Shown piece by piece: positions 37,167-48,753 of a stretch of DNA of 64,000 bases. How positions within the stretch are numbered: the first letter of the stretch is position 1; every line of letters begins with the position of its first letter. This DNA is from Amycolatopsis tolypomycina. GTDB taxonomy: Bacteria > Actinomycetota > Actinomycetes > Mycobacteriales > Pseudonocardiaceae. The notes beneath the pieces were generated by a model. That model worked only from the letters and a program-made list of their open reading frames with translations. It searched no databases and was not told the origin of the DNA. The DNA lies in NCBI RefSeq assembly GCF_900105945.1, contig NZ_FNSO01000004.1:5270001-5334000 (forward strand), read 5' to 3'. Made by a program: the position numbers and the translations under genes.

Positions 37167-37889
37167 TCATACCTGGGCCGAGACCAGCTTCCGGCCGTCG
37201 ACCGTGACGATGTCGATCGACTTCACGTCGTCGGGCGCGACCAGGGCCGACCCGTCGAGGTTGAAGCCCGAGCTCTCCCACTTCTCGGACACCTGCCAGC
37301 TGCCGGCGGTGACCGCCTTGCCGTCCTTGGTGACCACCTGGAGCAGGCACTTCTCGCCGGCCTTTACGCCCTTCACGCTGACGTCGGTCTTGACCCAGCC
37401 CTGGAACGGAGCGATCGTCGCGGCCAGCTGCACCCCGGTCGTCGGGTCCCGGGCTTCGACGGTCTTCGTGCCGGGCACGTTCGACGGCGGCGCCGCAATG
37501 CCTCCGCCGTTGTCCGGAGCCGTCTGGCGGCCCACCAGGATCCCGCCGCCGAGGGCGGCCACCACCAGCACCGCCGCCGCGACCAGGGCGAGGCCCCGTC
37601 GTGACGTCGACCGGCCCGAGCGGGCCGGTGCCACGCGCTCTTCTTCGTCGCGCACCCGGCGCAGGGTCTTCTGCAGCAGCAGGTCCCCGCCTTCGGGCGG
37701 CCCGTCGAGGAACGCCTCGGGCGGTACCTCGTCGAGCGACTCGCGCAGCGCCACCAGTTCGTTGAGGTCGAACCGGCACTGCGCGCAGGTCTGCAGGTGC
37801 CGCCGCTCGAAGTCGGCCGCCTCGTTCGGATCGAGCGCGCCGAGGGCGTACGCGCCGAGCTGCGTGTGACTCTCGTCCACCGAGTTCAT
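37167..37889 (-). CDS. Anti-sigma factor with zinc-finger N-terminus and RskA-like C-terminus
   Basis: The 240-residue membrane protein holds an N-terminal zinc anti-sigma domain with HLQTCAQC (H-x3-C-x2-C), a single helix (LALVAAAVLVVAALGGGILVG) and an extracytoplasmic RskA-type beta domain (residues about 130-240: VEARDPTTGVQLAATIAPFQGWV). It would hold the sigma factor inactive at the membrane until a signal leads to proteolysis. Its ATG overlaps the sigma stop (ATGA), which gives equal synthesis. Confidence 0.92.
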   Translation of the reverse strand: MNSVDESHTQLGAYALGALDPNEAADFERRHLQTCAQCRFDLNELVALRESLDEVPPEAFLDGPPEGGDLLLQKTLRRVRDEEERVAPARSGRSTSRRGLALVAAAVLVVAALGGGILVGRQTAPDNGGGIAAPPSNVPGTKTVEARDPTTGVQLAATIAPFQGWVKTDVSVKGVKAGEKCLLQVVTKDGKAVTAGSWQVSEKWESSGFNLDGSALVAPDDVKSIDIVTVDGRKLVSAQV

Positions 37890-38437
37890 CGCGCCACCTC
37901 CGTTCCGCTCGAAATCATCGCTGCTCTGAGTGCTCGTAGTGCGTAGTACGACCTTGATTTCACGGTACCCGGTGCGACGCCCAGTGTTCTCGCCGCTTCG
38001 GCCACCGTCCGTCCCCGGTAGTAGATCTCCACCAGGACCTCTCGATGCTCGTTGGACAGCCCGTCCATCGCGCCGAGCACGGTCATCGAGTCGACCACGC
38101 CTTGGGCGTGGTCCCGCTCGACGGCCGGGGTCGGCACGCCTTCGGCCGGTTCGGCCACTTCCTGTGGCCGGGCCGCCCGCGCCCGTGCCCGGTCGGTGAC
38201 CAGGTTGCGCGCGACGGTCAGCAACCAGCCGCGCACCGAGCCCTTTCCGTCGTTCTGCAAGTCGTCCGCGTGTTTCCACGCACGGACGAGCGTCTCCTGG
38301 ACCACGTCCTCGGCTGCCGCCCGATCCCCGGTCAGCCTCGTCGCGTAGGCCAGCAGGCTTCGCCCGTGTTCGGCGTACAGCTGCCGAATCAGGTCCTCGC
38401 CTTTGGCCTTCTTAGGCCGCCTGCCTCCTATGGCCAC
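37886..38437 (-). CDS. ECF RNA polymerase sigma factor, SigL/SigK-like
   Basis: The 183-residue sigma factor has region 2 (LIRQLYAEHGRSLLAYATRLTGDRAAAEDVVQETLVRAWKHA; core-binding and -10 recognition) and region 4 (MDGLSNEHREVLVEIYYRGRTVAEAARTLGVAPGTVKSRSYYALRAL; -35 recognition). I chose GTG 38437 with GGGAGG 6 bases upstream; an ATG 34 codons upstream would add a tail with no family counterpart. The coupling to a zinc anti-sigma gene and the SigL-type promoter nearby suggest the SigL group. Confidence 0.92.
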   Translation of the reverse strand: MAIGGRRPKKAKGEDLIRQLYAEHGRSLLAYATRLTGDRAAAEDVVQETLVRAWKHADDLQNDGKGSVRGWLLTVARNLVTDRARARAARPQEVAEPAEGVPTPAVERDHAQGVVDSMTVLGAMDGLSNEHREVLVEIYYRGRTVAEAARTLGVAPGTVKSRSYYALRALRAAMISSGTEVAR

Positions 38438-38585
38438 CCTCGTCCTCCCGACGGTGTTCTGAGTCGGCGAGGACAGTACTGCAACCCTCAGCTCCACCGG
38501 CGGTGCGTGCGCCGAGCGCAGCGCGACCATGGTGTTCATCGGCTGCCCGTCCTTCCTCGTTCTGCCCGGAAAACCCCGTCGTCAG

Positions 38586-39089
38586 TCAGTACCCGGCGCC
38601 GCCGGCCTTGCTCTTCGCGGTGATCTTGCTGCCGTCGGGGGCGACGGCGAACCAGGTACCGTTGGCGCCCTGGCCGTTCATGTCGCCCGTGACCTTGTCG
38701 GCCGCGCTCTCGTACAGCGGCCAGCCGTTGAGCGTGATCTGCTTGCTGCCGTCCTTGCGGGTCGTCGTGCCGACCTGGGTGTCCTGGATGCCCTTGAGCA
38801 TCGGCGTGGCCACCCCGGCGAGCATCGGCGGCCACTGGGTCGCGCACTCGCCGTCGCAGTTGGACGTCGGCGGCGAGGAGAGGTCCTTGTCGAACCGGTA
38901 GAGCGTCTTGCCGTCGGCGTCGGTCACGACCGCGCCCACGCCGTCGACCGTGGCGACCTGGAGCATCTTGTGCCCCGGTTCCCCGTGCTGCGGCCCTTGC
39001 GCGCCGCCTGCCATGTCACCGCAGGCGGACAACGAGGCGACGGCGGCCAGCGCCGCCGCGCTGACGACCACCTGCCGGATACGGTTCAT
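38586..39089 (-). CDS. Lipoprotein with COG4315/PF03640 repeats
   Basis: The 167-residue exported lipoprotein has a signal and lipobox LSAC, and two copies of the family repeat (VVTDADGKTLYRFDKD...CDGECATQWPP and LNGWPLYESAADKVTGDMNGQGANGTWFAVAPDG). The family is of unknown function and is often linked to ECF sigma factors and heme or redox proteins. The preceding SigL-type promoter puts it in the regulon of the neighbouring sigma factor. Confidence 0.88.
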   Translation of the reverse strand: MNRIRQVVVSAAALAAVASLSACGDMAGGAQGPQHGEPGHKMLQVATVDGVGAVVTDADGKTLYRFDKDLSSPPTSNCDGECATQWPPMLAGVATPMLKGIQDTQVGTTTRKDGSKQITLNGWPLYESAADKVTGDMNGQGANGTWFAVAPDGSKITAKSKAGGAGY

Positions 39090-39145
39090 GACGTTCTCTC
39101 CTCGGTGAGGGCGGCTCCACCGTCCGGTGGACCTCGACACCTGGA

Positions 39146-39173
39146 GACACGGCCGCGATCGCGAAACGGTTCA
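39146..39173 (-). promoter_or_regulatory. SigL-type ECF promoter of the lipoprotein gene
   Basis: The coding strand reads TGAACC-N16-CGTGTC, 56 bases upstream of the lipoprotein ATG. As I recall, the Mycobacterium tuberculosis SigL consensus is TGAACC-N16-18-CGT with a following GTC-like tail. The match to both boxes is complete. Confidence 0.65.
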
Positions 39174-39240
39174 GCCGGTTTCCCGCCCATTCGGTGCCGG
39201 TTCGCCGCCGGATTGGTGGGTCCCGGTGATCGGCACGATC

Positions 39241-39269
39241 TTGTCGCCGTGCGGGCGGCTTCCTAAGCT
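39241..39269 (+). promoter_or_regulatory. Predicted promoter of the small lipoprotein gene
   Basis: TTGTCG (39241-39246), a 17-bp spacer and TAAGCT (39264-39269) stand 44 bases before the GTG start at 39314. This is a reasonable housekeeping promoter, judged on spacing and box similarity only. Confidence 0.45.
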
Positions 39270-39313
39270 GATCACGTCCGCACCGCCGCCTCCGCCCGTG
39301 CCGGGAGGCCGTC

Positions 39314-39853
39314 GTGCCCGTCAAACCCCTCGCCCTGGTGGCGCTGCTGGCCGCGGGCTGCTCCGCGGCTCCCCCGCCGTCGTTCACGGCGGCCCTGACC
39401 TCGCCCACCGACGTGGCGCTCAGCTGGCCGGACGACGGCAACGGGCACCGCGTCGAGTACGCCAACGATCCGGCGGGCCCGTGGACGACGCTGCGGTTCC
39501 TGGCCCCGCACGTGACGACCTACCACCACCCGGACCTGATCCCGGAGACGCCGTTCCACTACCGGGTGCGGCCGTTCACCGGTCCGGTCTCGACGGAGCT
39601 GCACGTGGTGGCCGCGGGTGACACGGTGACGTTCACCTGGCCCGACCGCACGCCGGACGAAGCCGGGTTCCTGCTGGAGATCCGGCGGCCGGGCGCGCCG
39701 GACTACGACCCGGTCGAGGTCACCGAGCCGAACGCGACGAGCTGCGCGCTCTCCCTGCTGCCCGGTGAGGCGGGGTCGGCCTTCCGGCTCCGGACGCTGT
39801 ACTACGGCCCGCTCTCCCCGGTGGTCCACCAGACCACCGGGAAGGAGCGGTAG
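39314..39853 (+). CDS. Small lipoprotein with fibronectin-III-like domains
   Basis: The 179-residue product has a lipoprotein signal with lipobox LAAGC and then two beta-sandwich modules (DVALSWPDDGNGHRVEYANDPAG, VTFTWPDRTPDEAGFLLEIRRPG) with the spaced W/Y pattern of fibronectin type III folds. No enzyme motif is visible; it may be a cell-surface adaptor. It is convergent with uvrA, with 4 bases between the stop codons. Confidence 0.75.
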   Translation: MPVKPLALVALLAAGCSAAPPPSFTAALTSPTDVALSWPDDGNGHRVEYANDPAGPWTTLRFLAPHVTTYHHPDLIPETPFHYRVRPFTGPVSTELHVVAAGDTVTFTWPDRTPDEAGFLLEIRRPGAPDYDPVEVTEPNATSCALSLLPGEAGSAFRLRTLYYGPLSPVVHQTTGKER

Positions 39854-39857
39854 CCGC

Positions 39858-42719
<2,862 letters not shown>

Positions 42720-42796
42720 GCCAGGGTCCTCTCAATGTCTTCTTCAGCTGCGGTCGCTCACCCGGTTTTCAGCTACACGGGTGGCCGCGATCCATG

Positions 42797-44002
42797 CTAC
42801 GAGCCACCACCGACAAAAACGGGTTCCGCGTCCTTGACCTGCGGTTCTTCGGGCTTCCGGCGTCTGGTGAGCCACCGGTGGGCCGGGCGTTCGACCCCCG
42901 CGGTGACCGCCCAGCCGGCCAGCACGGCGGCGCCGGCGACCGCGGGGAGCCGCAGCCAGCCGGGGAGACCGGCGTCGAGCAGGGCGCGGGCCAGGACGTA
43001 ACCCAGTTCCTGGTGCACCAGATAAAGACCATACGAGATGCCCGCGAGCCAGGTGACGGCCGGGGCGATCCGCGCCAGCCCGGGGAACCGCCAGTCGGGG
43101 CCGCGCGCGGCCAGGCAGACCAGGAGCAGGAGCACGCCGAACCCGATCGTGGACGGCCAGCGCTCGGCGTCCTGCGGCAGCGCGACGTGGAACGGGAAGA
43201 CCTGCAGGTCCTGCGCGGCGACGGCGGCGGCCACGAAGAGCGCGGCGTGCCAGGTGCGGATCCGGCGTTGCGCCCACAGCCAGATCGCGACGCCGACGGC
43301 GAAGACGTGCATCCGGTGCAGGCCGAGGCCGTAGTAGAACGTCTCGGCGACCGGGCCCGCCGTTCCGGGCGGGAAGACGAGGAACCGCAGGGCGAGCGGG
43401 ACGAGGATCAGCGTCCACAGCAGGGCGACGGTCAGCCGGTGCGTGCGCCACGACCGCGGCCACAGCAGGGCGGCGCCGGTGAAGGCCAGCAGCTGCACCG
43501 GCAGCGTCCAGTAGGAGCCGTCCAGGTAGTAGAAGGCCTCCCAGCGGATGCCCCACTCCTGCACCATGCCGAGGTTGGCGACCAGGTCCAGCCAGGTCGG
43601 GATGTACCACGGCGAGGGGTTCGCCGGCGGGCCCGGCGGCACGCCGAACAGGAACCCGGTGACGCCGGGCGGGTAGGGCAGGCCGCTGAAGGAGATGGCC
43701 GCCCACCGCGTGATGACGTAGGTCACCACGACGGCGACGAAGTACGCGGGCACCAGGCGCGCGACGCGGTTCCACAGCCACCGGCCGGGGTTGCCCTTGC
43801 GGAGGCTCGCGCACACGAAGAAGGCGGAGATGACCAGCAGAATCGCGGCCCCGAACTGCGCCGTCACCCGCACGGGGTACCCCGTGAGCTCGGGATGCAG
43901 CAGCGCACCCTGGTGGGTGACGTGCCCGAGGACGACGGCGAAAACGGCGACGACCCGGAGAAGGTCCCAGCTGATCCGGCGCGGCGTCGGGGAGGTGGGC
44001 AC
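42797..44002 (-). CDS. Acyltransferase 3 family membrane protein
   Basis: The 401-residue integral membrane protein has about ten helices and the family motif of an early histidine (RVVAVFAVVLGHVTHQG) followed by RVARLVPAYFVAVVVTYV. It closes with ISYGLYLVHQELGYVLARALL and a basic cytoplasmic tail. These enzymes O-acylate sugars, peptidoglycan, lipids or antibiotics; the acceptor cannot be told here. It is a single gene between uvrA and the MBL gene. Confidence 0.88.
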   Translation of the reverse strand: MPTSPTPRRISWDLLRVVAVFAVVLGHVTHQGALLHPELTGYPVRVTAQFGAAILLVISAFFVCASLRKGNPGRWLWNRVARLVPAYFVAVVVTYVITRWAAISFSGLPYPPGVTGFLFGVPPGPPANPSPWYIPTWLDLVANLGMVQEWGIRWEAFYYLDGSYWTLPVQLLAFTGAALLWPRSWRTHRLTVALLWTLILVPLALRFLVFPPGTAGPVAETFYYGLGLHRMHVFAVGVAIWLWAQRRIRTWHAALFVAAAVAAQDLQVFPFHVALPQDAERWPSTIGFGVLLLLVCLAARGPDWRFPGLARIAPAVTWLAGISYGLYLVHQELGYVLARALLDAGLPGWLRLPAVAGAAVLAGWAVTAGVERPAHRWLTRRRKPEEPQVKDAEPVFVGGGS

Positions 44003-44111
44003 GATCGTCCTGAGGTCGGCTGGGCTGGGGTCGCGCTGAGCCTACGTGTCTCCGCGGGCGCGCGCTTGTGCGGGTGGAACCGGTTGGAGCGAAACGACTA
44101 CCGTGTGCACG

Positions 44112-44789
44112 GTGAACATCGTGGACACCTACACCGGGCACGTCGAGCCGGGCGGCGACGCCACCCGCCGCACCCTGGACGCGCTGACGATCACCAAGCT
44201 GTCCGTCGGCCCGATGGACAACAACGCGTACCTCCTGGTGTGCCGAGCGTCGAACGAGGCCCTCCTCATCGACGCGGCGAACGACCCCGAGCGCATCTCC
44301 GACCTGATCGGCCACGGCCCGGACCGGCCGGCGCTGAAGACGGTCGTGACGACCCACCAGCACCAGGACCACTGGCAGGCCCTGGGCGCGGTGGCGGGAG
44401 CGAACGGAGCGAACACGGCGGCCCATCCCTTGGACGCCCCGCCGCTGCCGGTGCCGCCGGACTTCCTGGTCGAGCACGGCGACACGCTGACGGTGGGCGA
44501 GGTCACGCTGACGGTGATCCACCTGCGCGGCCACACACCCGGGTCGATCGCGCTGCTGTACCGCGACCCGGCCGGTCACCCGCACCTGTTCACCGGCGAC
44601 TCGCTGTTCCCGGGCGGGGTCGGGAAGACGGCGTCGCCGTCGGATTTCACGTCGCTGCTGGACGACGTGTCTTCTCGGATTTTCGACGAGCTGCCGGACG
44701 AGACGTGGTTCTACCCGGGTCATGGGGACGACTCGACGCTGGGCGCTGAGCGTCCGAAGCTGGCGGAGTGGCGCGAGCGCGGCTGGTGA
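44112..44789 (+). CDS. MBL-fold metallo-hydrolase (glyoxalase II-like)
   Basis: The 225-residue protein has the metallo-beta-lactamase fold with the metal-binding THQHQDHWQAL (HxHxDH), a second His in LRGHTPGS, the Asp in FTGDSLFPG and the final His in YPGHGDD. Proteins of this type next to uvrA are common in actinobacteria; many are thioester or glutathione-like hydrolases. The start is GTG 44112 (GTG 44103 possible). A terminator follows directly. Confidence 0.88.
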   Translation: MNIVDTYTGHVEPGGDATRRTLDALTITKLSVGPMDNNAYLLVCRASNEALLIDAANDPERISDLIGHGPDRPALKTVVTTHQHQDHWQALGAVAGANGANTAAHPLDAPPLPVPPDFLVEHGDTLTVGEVTLTVIHLRGHTPGSIALLYRDPAGHPHLFTGDSLFPGGVGKTASPSDFTSLLDDVSSRIFDELPDETWFYPGHGDDSTLGAERPKLAEWRERGW

Positions 44790-44796
44790 GCGACCG

Positions 44797-44822
44797 GGTG
44801 GGCTGCCTTCGCGCAGCCCACC
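44797..44822 (+). terminator. Terminator of the MBL gene
   Basis: A perfect 10-bp stem (arm GGTGGGCTGC) with a 6-nt CTTCGC loop begins 8 bases after the stop codon. It lies only 27 bases before the next gene. Confidence 0.75.
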
Positions 44823-44849
44823 GTCTCCGCGGGCCAAGGAGGGGCGAGG

Positions 44850-46112
44850 GTGGATCTCGAAGGGGCCTTCAAGGTCATCGACACCCCGGTGCACCTGCCG
44901 GGGCGGAGTGACGATGCCCTGATCCGTCAGCTGCAGCAGCAAAAGGCGTTCAGCGCGCCCGGCAAGACCTTGCGCCCCACGGCCGGCTTGGCGGACGGCA
45001 TCGCCCTCCGGCCGCTCGAAGCACTGCACTGGCTGTCCTATGTGACGCGGCCGCGCTACCAGGACGACGTGCTCGACGTGTACATGCGGTGGGGTCTGCT
45101 GCGCTATCTGGGCTTCTTCGCGCACGACTACACCCACTCCCGGCTCCCCCGCCTCACGCTGAGCGAAGCCGGCCGCCGCATATCCGGGAACCAGCGCCGC
45201 GTGACTTCGGAAGAGATGGGAATCGCCTTCGGGACCGCCCTGGCCAAGCGCTGGTTCGAAACGACCAGCGCGGCCGACCTGCGGACCGTGGTCGACATCG
45301 ATGTGGCACTGGATGCGCGTTACGTGTTCGGGCCGAGCTCGGCGGTCCAGCACATCGGTGTCCAGCGTCCCGACTACCTCCTGGTCGGCGCCGATCCGGA
45401 TGACAGCACCCGCTACCTGGTGCGGGTGCTCGAATGCAAGGGGACGAAGAACGCCGGCCACGCCGTACCCCAGCTGGCCAGGGCTGTGGGCCAGCTCGAC
45501 GGTGTCACGGTCGGTGGGCGGGTGCCCCACGGCCTGGCGACCACGGTGATCACCGCCGAGAACAACACCTCCTACCTGGCCGTCGACCCGGACGACGAGG
45601 AAGAACCCGCCTACGAGGTGACGGCCGAGACGATCGACCGTGTCCGGAACTTTCGGTTCGAGGCCGACCGGGCCGACGCCTCGGCGGTCGAGATCGCCAG
45701 TGCGTCCGTGCGGGCGTCCTGGGCGATGCTCGCCGACTTCGGCAGCAACCTCGGCGCCCTGCAGCAGTGGGCACCGGAAGTGATGGAACGCCGGATCGTC
45801 CGGCGGCCGCGGGAGCGGCTGACCTTTCCGGCCCCGGTCGAAGAGGCGCGGGGCACCAGTTTCACCTTCGGCTTCGACCGCGAACAGCTCACCGTCAGCT
45901 ACGGCATCGCCCGGTCGGTCGACGACGCGCTGACGGAGCGGTCCGCCGGGGCGATCATGGAGGCGCAGCGCGCCTTCGCCGCGCGCCTGCGTGCGTCGCC
46001 CACACCGGATGAAGCAGATTCGCGCACGGTCTACTCGGCGACCGCCGACGGATCGATCTTCTCGCTGACTCTCGAACGACGCGGCCGCGACACATTCGGA
46101 GCAGCCGGATAA
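44850..46112 (+). CDS. Unassigned protein with PD-(D/E)XK nuclease signature
   Basis: I do not recognise a named family for this 420-residue protein. The centre reads RPDYLLVG (Pro 174, Asp 175), then 19 residues to LECKGT (Glu 195, Lys 197), the D-N19-E-x-K spacing of PD-(D/E)XK nucleases. A helix with Gln follows (AVPQLARAVGQLDG), as in many restriction-type enzymes. The N-terminal 150 residues are mainly helical, and the C-terminal 150 have a strand-rich end (GTSFTFGFDREQLTVSYGIARS). AAGGAGG precedes GTG 44850. There is no partner methylase or toxin gene beside it. Confidence 0.7.
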   Translation: MDLEGAFKVIDTPVHLPGRSDDALIRQLQQQKAFSAPGKTLRPTAGLADGIALRPLEALHWLSYVTRPRYQDDVLDVYMRWGLLRYLGFFAHDYTHSRLPRLTLSEAGRRISGNQRRVTSEEMGIAFGTALAKRWFETTSAADLRTVVDIDVALDARYVFGPSSAVQHIGVQRPDYLLVGADPDDSTRYLVRVLECKGTKNAGHAVPQLARAVGQLDGVTVGGRVPHGLATTVITAENNTSYLAVDPDDEEEPAYEVTAETIDRVRNFRFEADRADASAVEIASASVRASWAMLADFGSNLGALQQWAPEVMERRIVRRPRERLTFPAPVEEARGTSFTFGFDREQLTVSYGIARSVDDALTERSAGAIMEAQRAFAARLRASPTPDEADSRTVYSATADGSIFSLTLERRGRDTFGAAG

Positions 46113-46210
46113 CGCTTGAGCCTCACCAGGCAACTTTCCGGACGAACCGGGCGTCCCCCGCAAACCCAGCGCTGGGACTTCCACCGGTTCGCTCCGCCAG
46201 GAGGCCCACC

Positions 46211-46699
46211 ATGTCCAGACCGAAGAGACGCGTGCTCGCCGCCGTCGTGTTGTTGCTTGGCGGCGGGTTGCTCGCCGCCGCGGGGCCGGCTCAGGCTGCC
46301 GATCCTGTCACTCCCACCATGACCAACATCCGGACCGGGCTCAACAGCGGGTTCGACCGGGTGGTGCTCGATCTGAGCTCGGGGCCCGCGCCGACCGTCC
46401 GCCACCAGCTCGTCGACGAGCTTTTCGCGGACGCCAGCGGGGAAGTCGTGTGGCTCACCGGGGAATACTTCATCGAGGTCTTCGCCAGCCCGGCCGCCGC
46501 GCACGATGCCGATGGGAATCCGACCTTTCCCGGGCCGCGGAAGTTCCGGACGTGGAACCTGCGCAACGTCATGGCCGTCGCCGTCACCGGGGACTTCGAA
46601 GGGCAGCTGACCATCGGGCTCGGGGTGCGGTCGCGGACCGCGGTGAAGGTCTTCACCCTCACCGCGCCCAACCGCGTCGTCATCGACGTCGCCCACTGA
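46211..46699 (+). CDS. Secreted AMIN-like domain protein
   Basis: The 162-residue exported protein has a signal peptide cleaved near AQA-AD and one beta-barrel domain of AMIN-like type (NIRTGLNSGFDRVVLDLSSG, VMAVAVTGDFEGQLTIGLGV, NRVVIDVAH). Such domains bind cell-wall or surface components. There is no anchor or catalytic motif. GGAGG stands 7 bases before the ATG. Confidence 0.8.
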   Translation: MSRPKRRVLAAVVLLLGGGLLAAAGPAQAADPVTPTMTNIRTGLNSGFDRVVLDLSSGPAPTVRHQLVDELFADASGEVVWLTGEYFIEVFASPAAAHDADGNPTFPGPRKFRTWNLRNVMAVAVTGDFEGQLTIGLGVRSRTAVKVFTLTAPNRVVIDVAH

Positions 46700-46724
46700 G
46701 CCCACCGCATGGCGGGCGGGGAAG

Positions 46725-47507
46725 TCACCCGCGCTCGTACGGGATCTTCTCCCCCGCCTCGACGGCGAACGGCAGGTGGTTGCCCGCCGGCGGCAGCGGG
46801 CACGTCGCGAAGTCGGTGAACGCGCACGGCAGGTTCACCGCGCGGTTGAAGTCCAGCGTCACCGAGCCGTCCGGTAAAGGCGCCCCGACCGGCAGCGACC
46901 GGTTGGCCGCGTACGTCGTCACGCCGCTCGTCTCGTCGGTGAACAGGATGCTGAAGCCGCCGTCCTTGCCGTTGAACGCCGTCAGCGTGTGTGCCACGCC
47001 GTCGCGGGAGAAGTGGACCAGGCCCGGCGCCGTGTAGACGTGGCTCAGGCCTTCCACCACCGCGCCGACCGTGGTCGGCCGGGGCGAATCGAACGGCTCG
47101 AACCGCCCGGACAGCACCCACGACGGCGACGGCTCGTACGCCGGGACCCCGCGGAACTCGCGCAGCACCTCGGCCTTCGGGTCGTGGACCCGGATCAGGT
47201 ACCCCGACCGGCGGGCCACCTCGATCTCGACGTCGCCGGCCAGCACCCGCGTGCCCGCGCCGCTGTTGACCAGCTCGAACCGCCGGACGCCGGTGATCGG
47301 CTCGCCCTCGTGCGACAGCGACGCGCCGGCCGGGTCGACATACGCGGCGTCCGCATCCTGCCACCAGCGGCCGGGGATGCCCGGGTACTCCCGCGGCGCG
47401 TCCGTCAGCCAGTCCAGCGACACCAGCGCCAGCCAGCCGTGCGGCTCGGCCAGGTCGGTCTCGCGCCGGGCCTTCCAGTCCTGCCACTCCTGGGTGAACG
47501 TGCTCAT
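46725..47507 (-). CDS. DUF1684 family protein
   Basis: The 260-residue protein matches DUF1684 in its conserved ends: the N-terminal WQDWKARRETDLAEPHGWLALVSLDWL and the C-terminal LDFNRAVNLPCAFTDFATCPLPPAGNHLPFAVEAGEK. The family has no proven activity. There is no signal peptide, so it should be cytoplasmic. It is convergent with the AMIN-like gene. Confidence 0.85.
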   Translation of the reverse strand: MSTFTQEWQDWKARRETDLAEPHGWLALVSLDWLTDAPREYPGIPGRWWQDADAAYVDPAGASLSHEGEPITGVRRFELVNSGAGTRVLAGDVEIEVARRSGYLIRVHDPKAEVLREFRGVPAYEPSPSWVLSGRFEPFDSPRPTTVGAVVEGLSHVYTAPGLVHFSRDGVAHTLTAFNGKDGGFSILFTDETSGVTTYAANRSLPVGAPLPDGSVTLDFNRAVNLPCAFTDFATCPLPPAGNHLPFAVEAGEKIPYERG

Positions 47508-47586
47508 CGCGGGCCCCTTCCCGTCGGCTACGACAGTGCCAACCCGGGGTCCGCGCCGCTATTCCGCGTCCCAGCATCCGGACGGC

Positions 47587-48588
47587 TCAGCCCGCCGCCG
47601 GGTCGAACGACCACTGCAGCCCGTAGCTCAGGCCCTGGTGCAGGTCGTGGAACTCGAGGCCGACCTCACCCACCCGGTTGACGGTCAGCGCGTCGCCCGA
47701 GTCGATGCCGTCGTCGATCACCCTGGCCGGCACGCCGTTGAGCCGCCACACCCGCCGCGGCGGCGCGGCACGGTCGAAGCGCACCCGCACGGAGAACTCC
47801 TCGCAGCGGCGCAGCGGCGTCAGCACGTAGTACGGCCGCAGTCGCGTGCGCCGCGGCGTGAGCCGGATGCCGTACTCGTGGCGCTGGCCGAGCCGCAGCG
47901 GGCTCGGCAGCCGCATGATGAACTGGGCGTGGCTCGCCGAAACCTGGCGGGCTTCGACGATTTCGCCGCCGAACAACGCGTCCGCGGTGAGGTCCGGCAC
48001 CGGGTCGCTGCCCGGTTCGGCCGGCACGCTGAACGGCAGCACCAGCTCGTCGAGCTCGTCGACCTCCGCGACGATCCGCCGCTCCTCCTGCAGCTCCGGC
48101 GGGTCGCGGTCCAGCCGGAGCATCGCCTTCATCGACTCGACGTACCAGCCGGCCAGCGGGTGCAGGTCGCGGCGGGGCGCGGGCGCGCCGAGCAGCTCGT
48201 CGAGCCGGCGGAACGCCAGGTCGATCCGGCGGCGGGCGGTGCGCGGGTCGCGGTCGAGGACGCTGGCCAGCCAGGAGATCCGCCGGTCGAGGAACTCCCC
48301 CGCCGCCTCCTCGTGCAGGCCGAACGCCGCCAGCGCGGCCAGCTTCAGGTCCGGCGGCAGCCGCCCGCACAGCTCGGTCAGGCGCAGCACGAGCTTCTGG
48401 CGCGCGGCGGCGGGCTGGTCGGTCTCGGTGATCGCGCACGCCGCCCGCAGGCAGGGGCCGATCCGCTGGTGCAGGTCGGCCGCGTCGAGACCGCGGCCGC
48501 GGCGCAGTTCGTTCAGCTCGCGCACGAACGGTGAGGTGTGCTCCTCCGTTTTGCCACCCCCTCGTTTCGCGGCGCAAGATTTTCCCAC
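47587..48588 (-). CDS. Unassigned actinobacterial regulator-like protein
   Basis: The product (about 333 residues) has an N-terminal helical domain (SPFVRELNELRRGRGLDAADLHQRIGPCLRA, residues about 25-120) that ends in LDRDPRTARRRIDLAFRRLDELL, a HTH-like segment. The C-terminal half is strand-rich (residues about 190-333). I believe I have seen similar uncharacterised proteins in Streptomyces but can give no function. The start is uncertain: GTG 48588 is used, and GTG 48525 is possible though GGAGGAG is too far from it. Two very small peptide genes lie just upstream on the same strand. Confidence 0.6.
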   Translation of the reverse strand: MGKSCAAKRGGGKTEEHTSPFVRELNELRRGRGLDAADLHQRIGPCLRAACAITETDQPAAARQKLVLRLTELCGRLPPDLKLAALAAFGLHEEAAGEFLDRRISWLASVLDRDPRTARRRIDLAFRRLDELLGAPAPRRDLHPLAGWYVESMKAMLRLDRDPPELQEERRIVAEVDELDELVLPFSVPAEPGSDPVPDLTADALFGGEIVEARQVSASHAQFIMRLPSPLRLGQRHEYGIRLTPRRTRLRPYYVLTPLRRCEEFSVRVRFDRAAPPRRVWRLNGVPARVIDDGIDSGDALTVNRVGEVGLEFHDLHQGLSYGLQWSFDPAAG

Positions 48589-48695
48589 GTTACCAGTTTC
48601 CGTTCTCCGCGAGCTGACAAATGACGGACATCGGTATTCGGGAATGCCCGGCCGGTCGACCCCCCGCGAGCCGGCCGGCCGGGTCTCACCGCGGG

Positions 48696-48740
48696 TCAGG
48701 CGGCCCCGAAGATCAGGGCCCAGATCGAGTGGCTCTCCAT
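48696..48740 (-). CDS. 14-residue peptide gene with strong ribosome binding site
   Basis: The frame MESHSIWALIFGAA follows GAGGAGGT at 7 bases, one of the strongest ribosome binding sites in the window, and stops with TGA. It starts 13 bases after the stop of the 55-residue secreted-peptide gene, so the two should be co-translated. The peptide is hydrophobic in its second half. It could be a signal peptide-pheromone, a leader peptide or a small membrane-active peptide. Confidence 0.5.
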   Translation of the reverse strand: MESHSIWALIFGAA

Positions 48741-48753
48741 CAGACACACCTCC

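Noticed and set aside
42720..42796. LexA/SOS box upstream of uvrA
   Set aside because: No GAAC-N4-GTTC-type palindrome is present in this interval.
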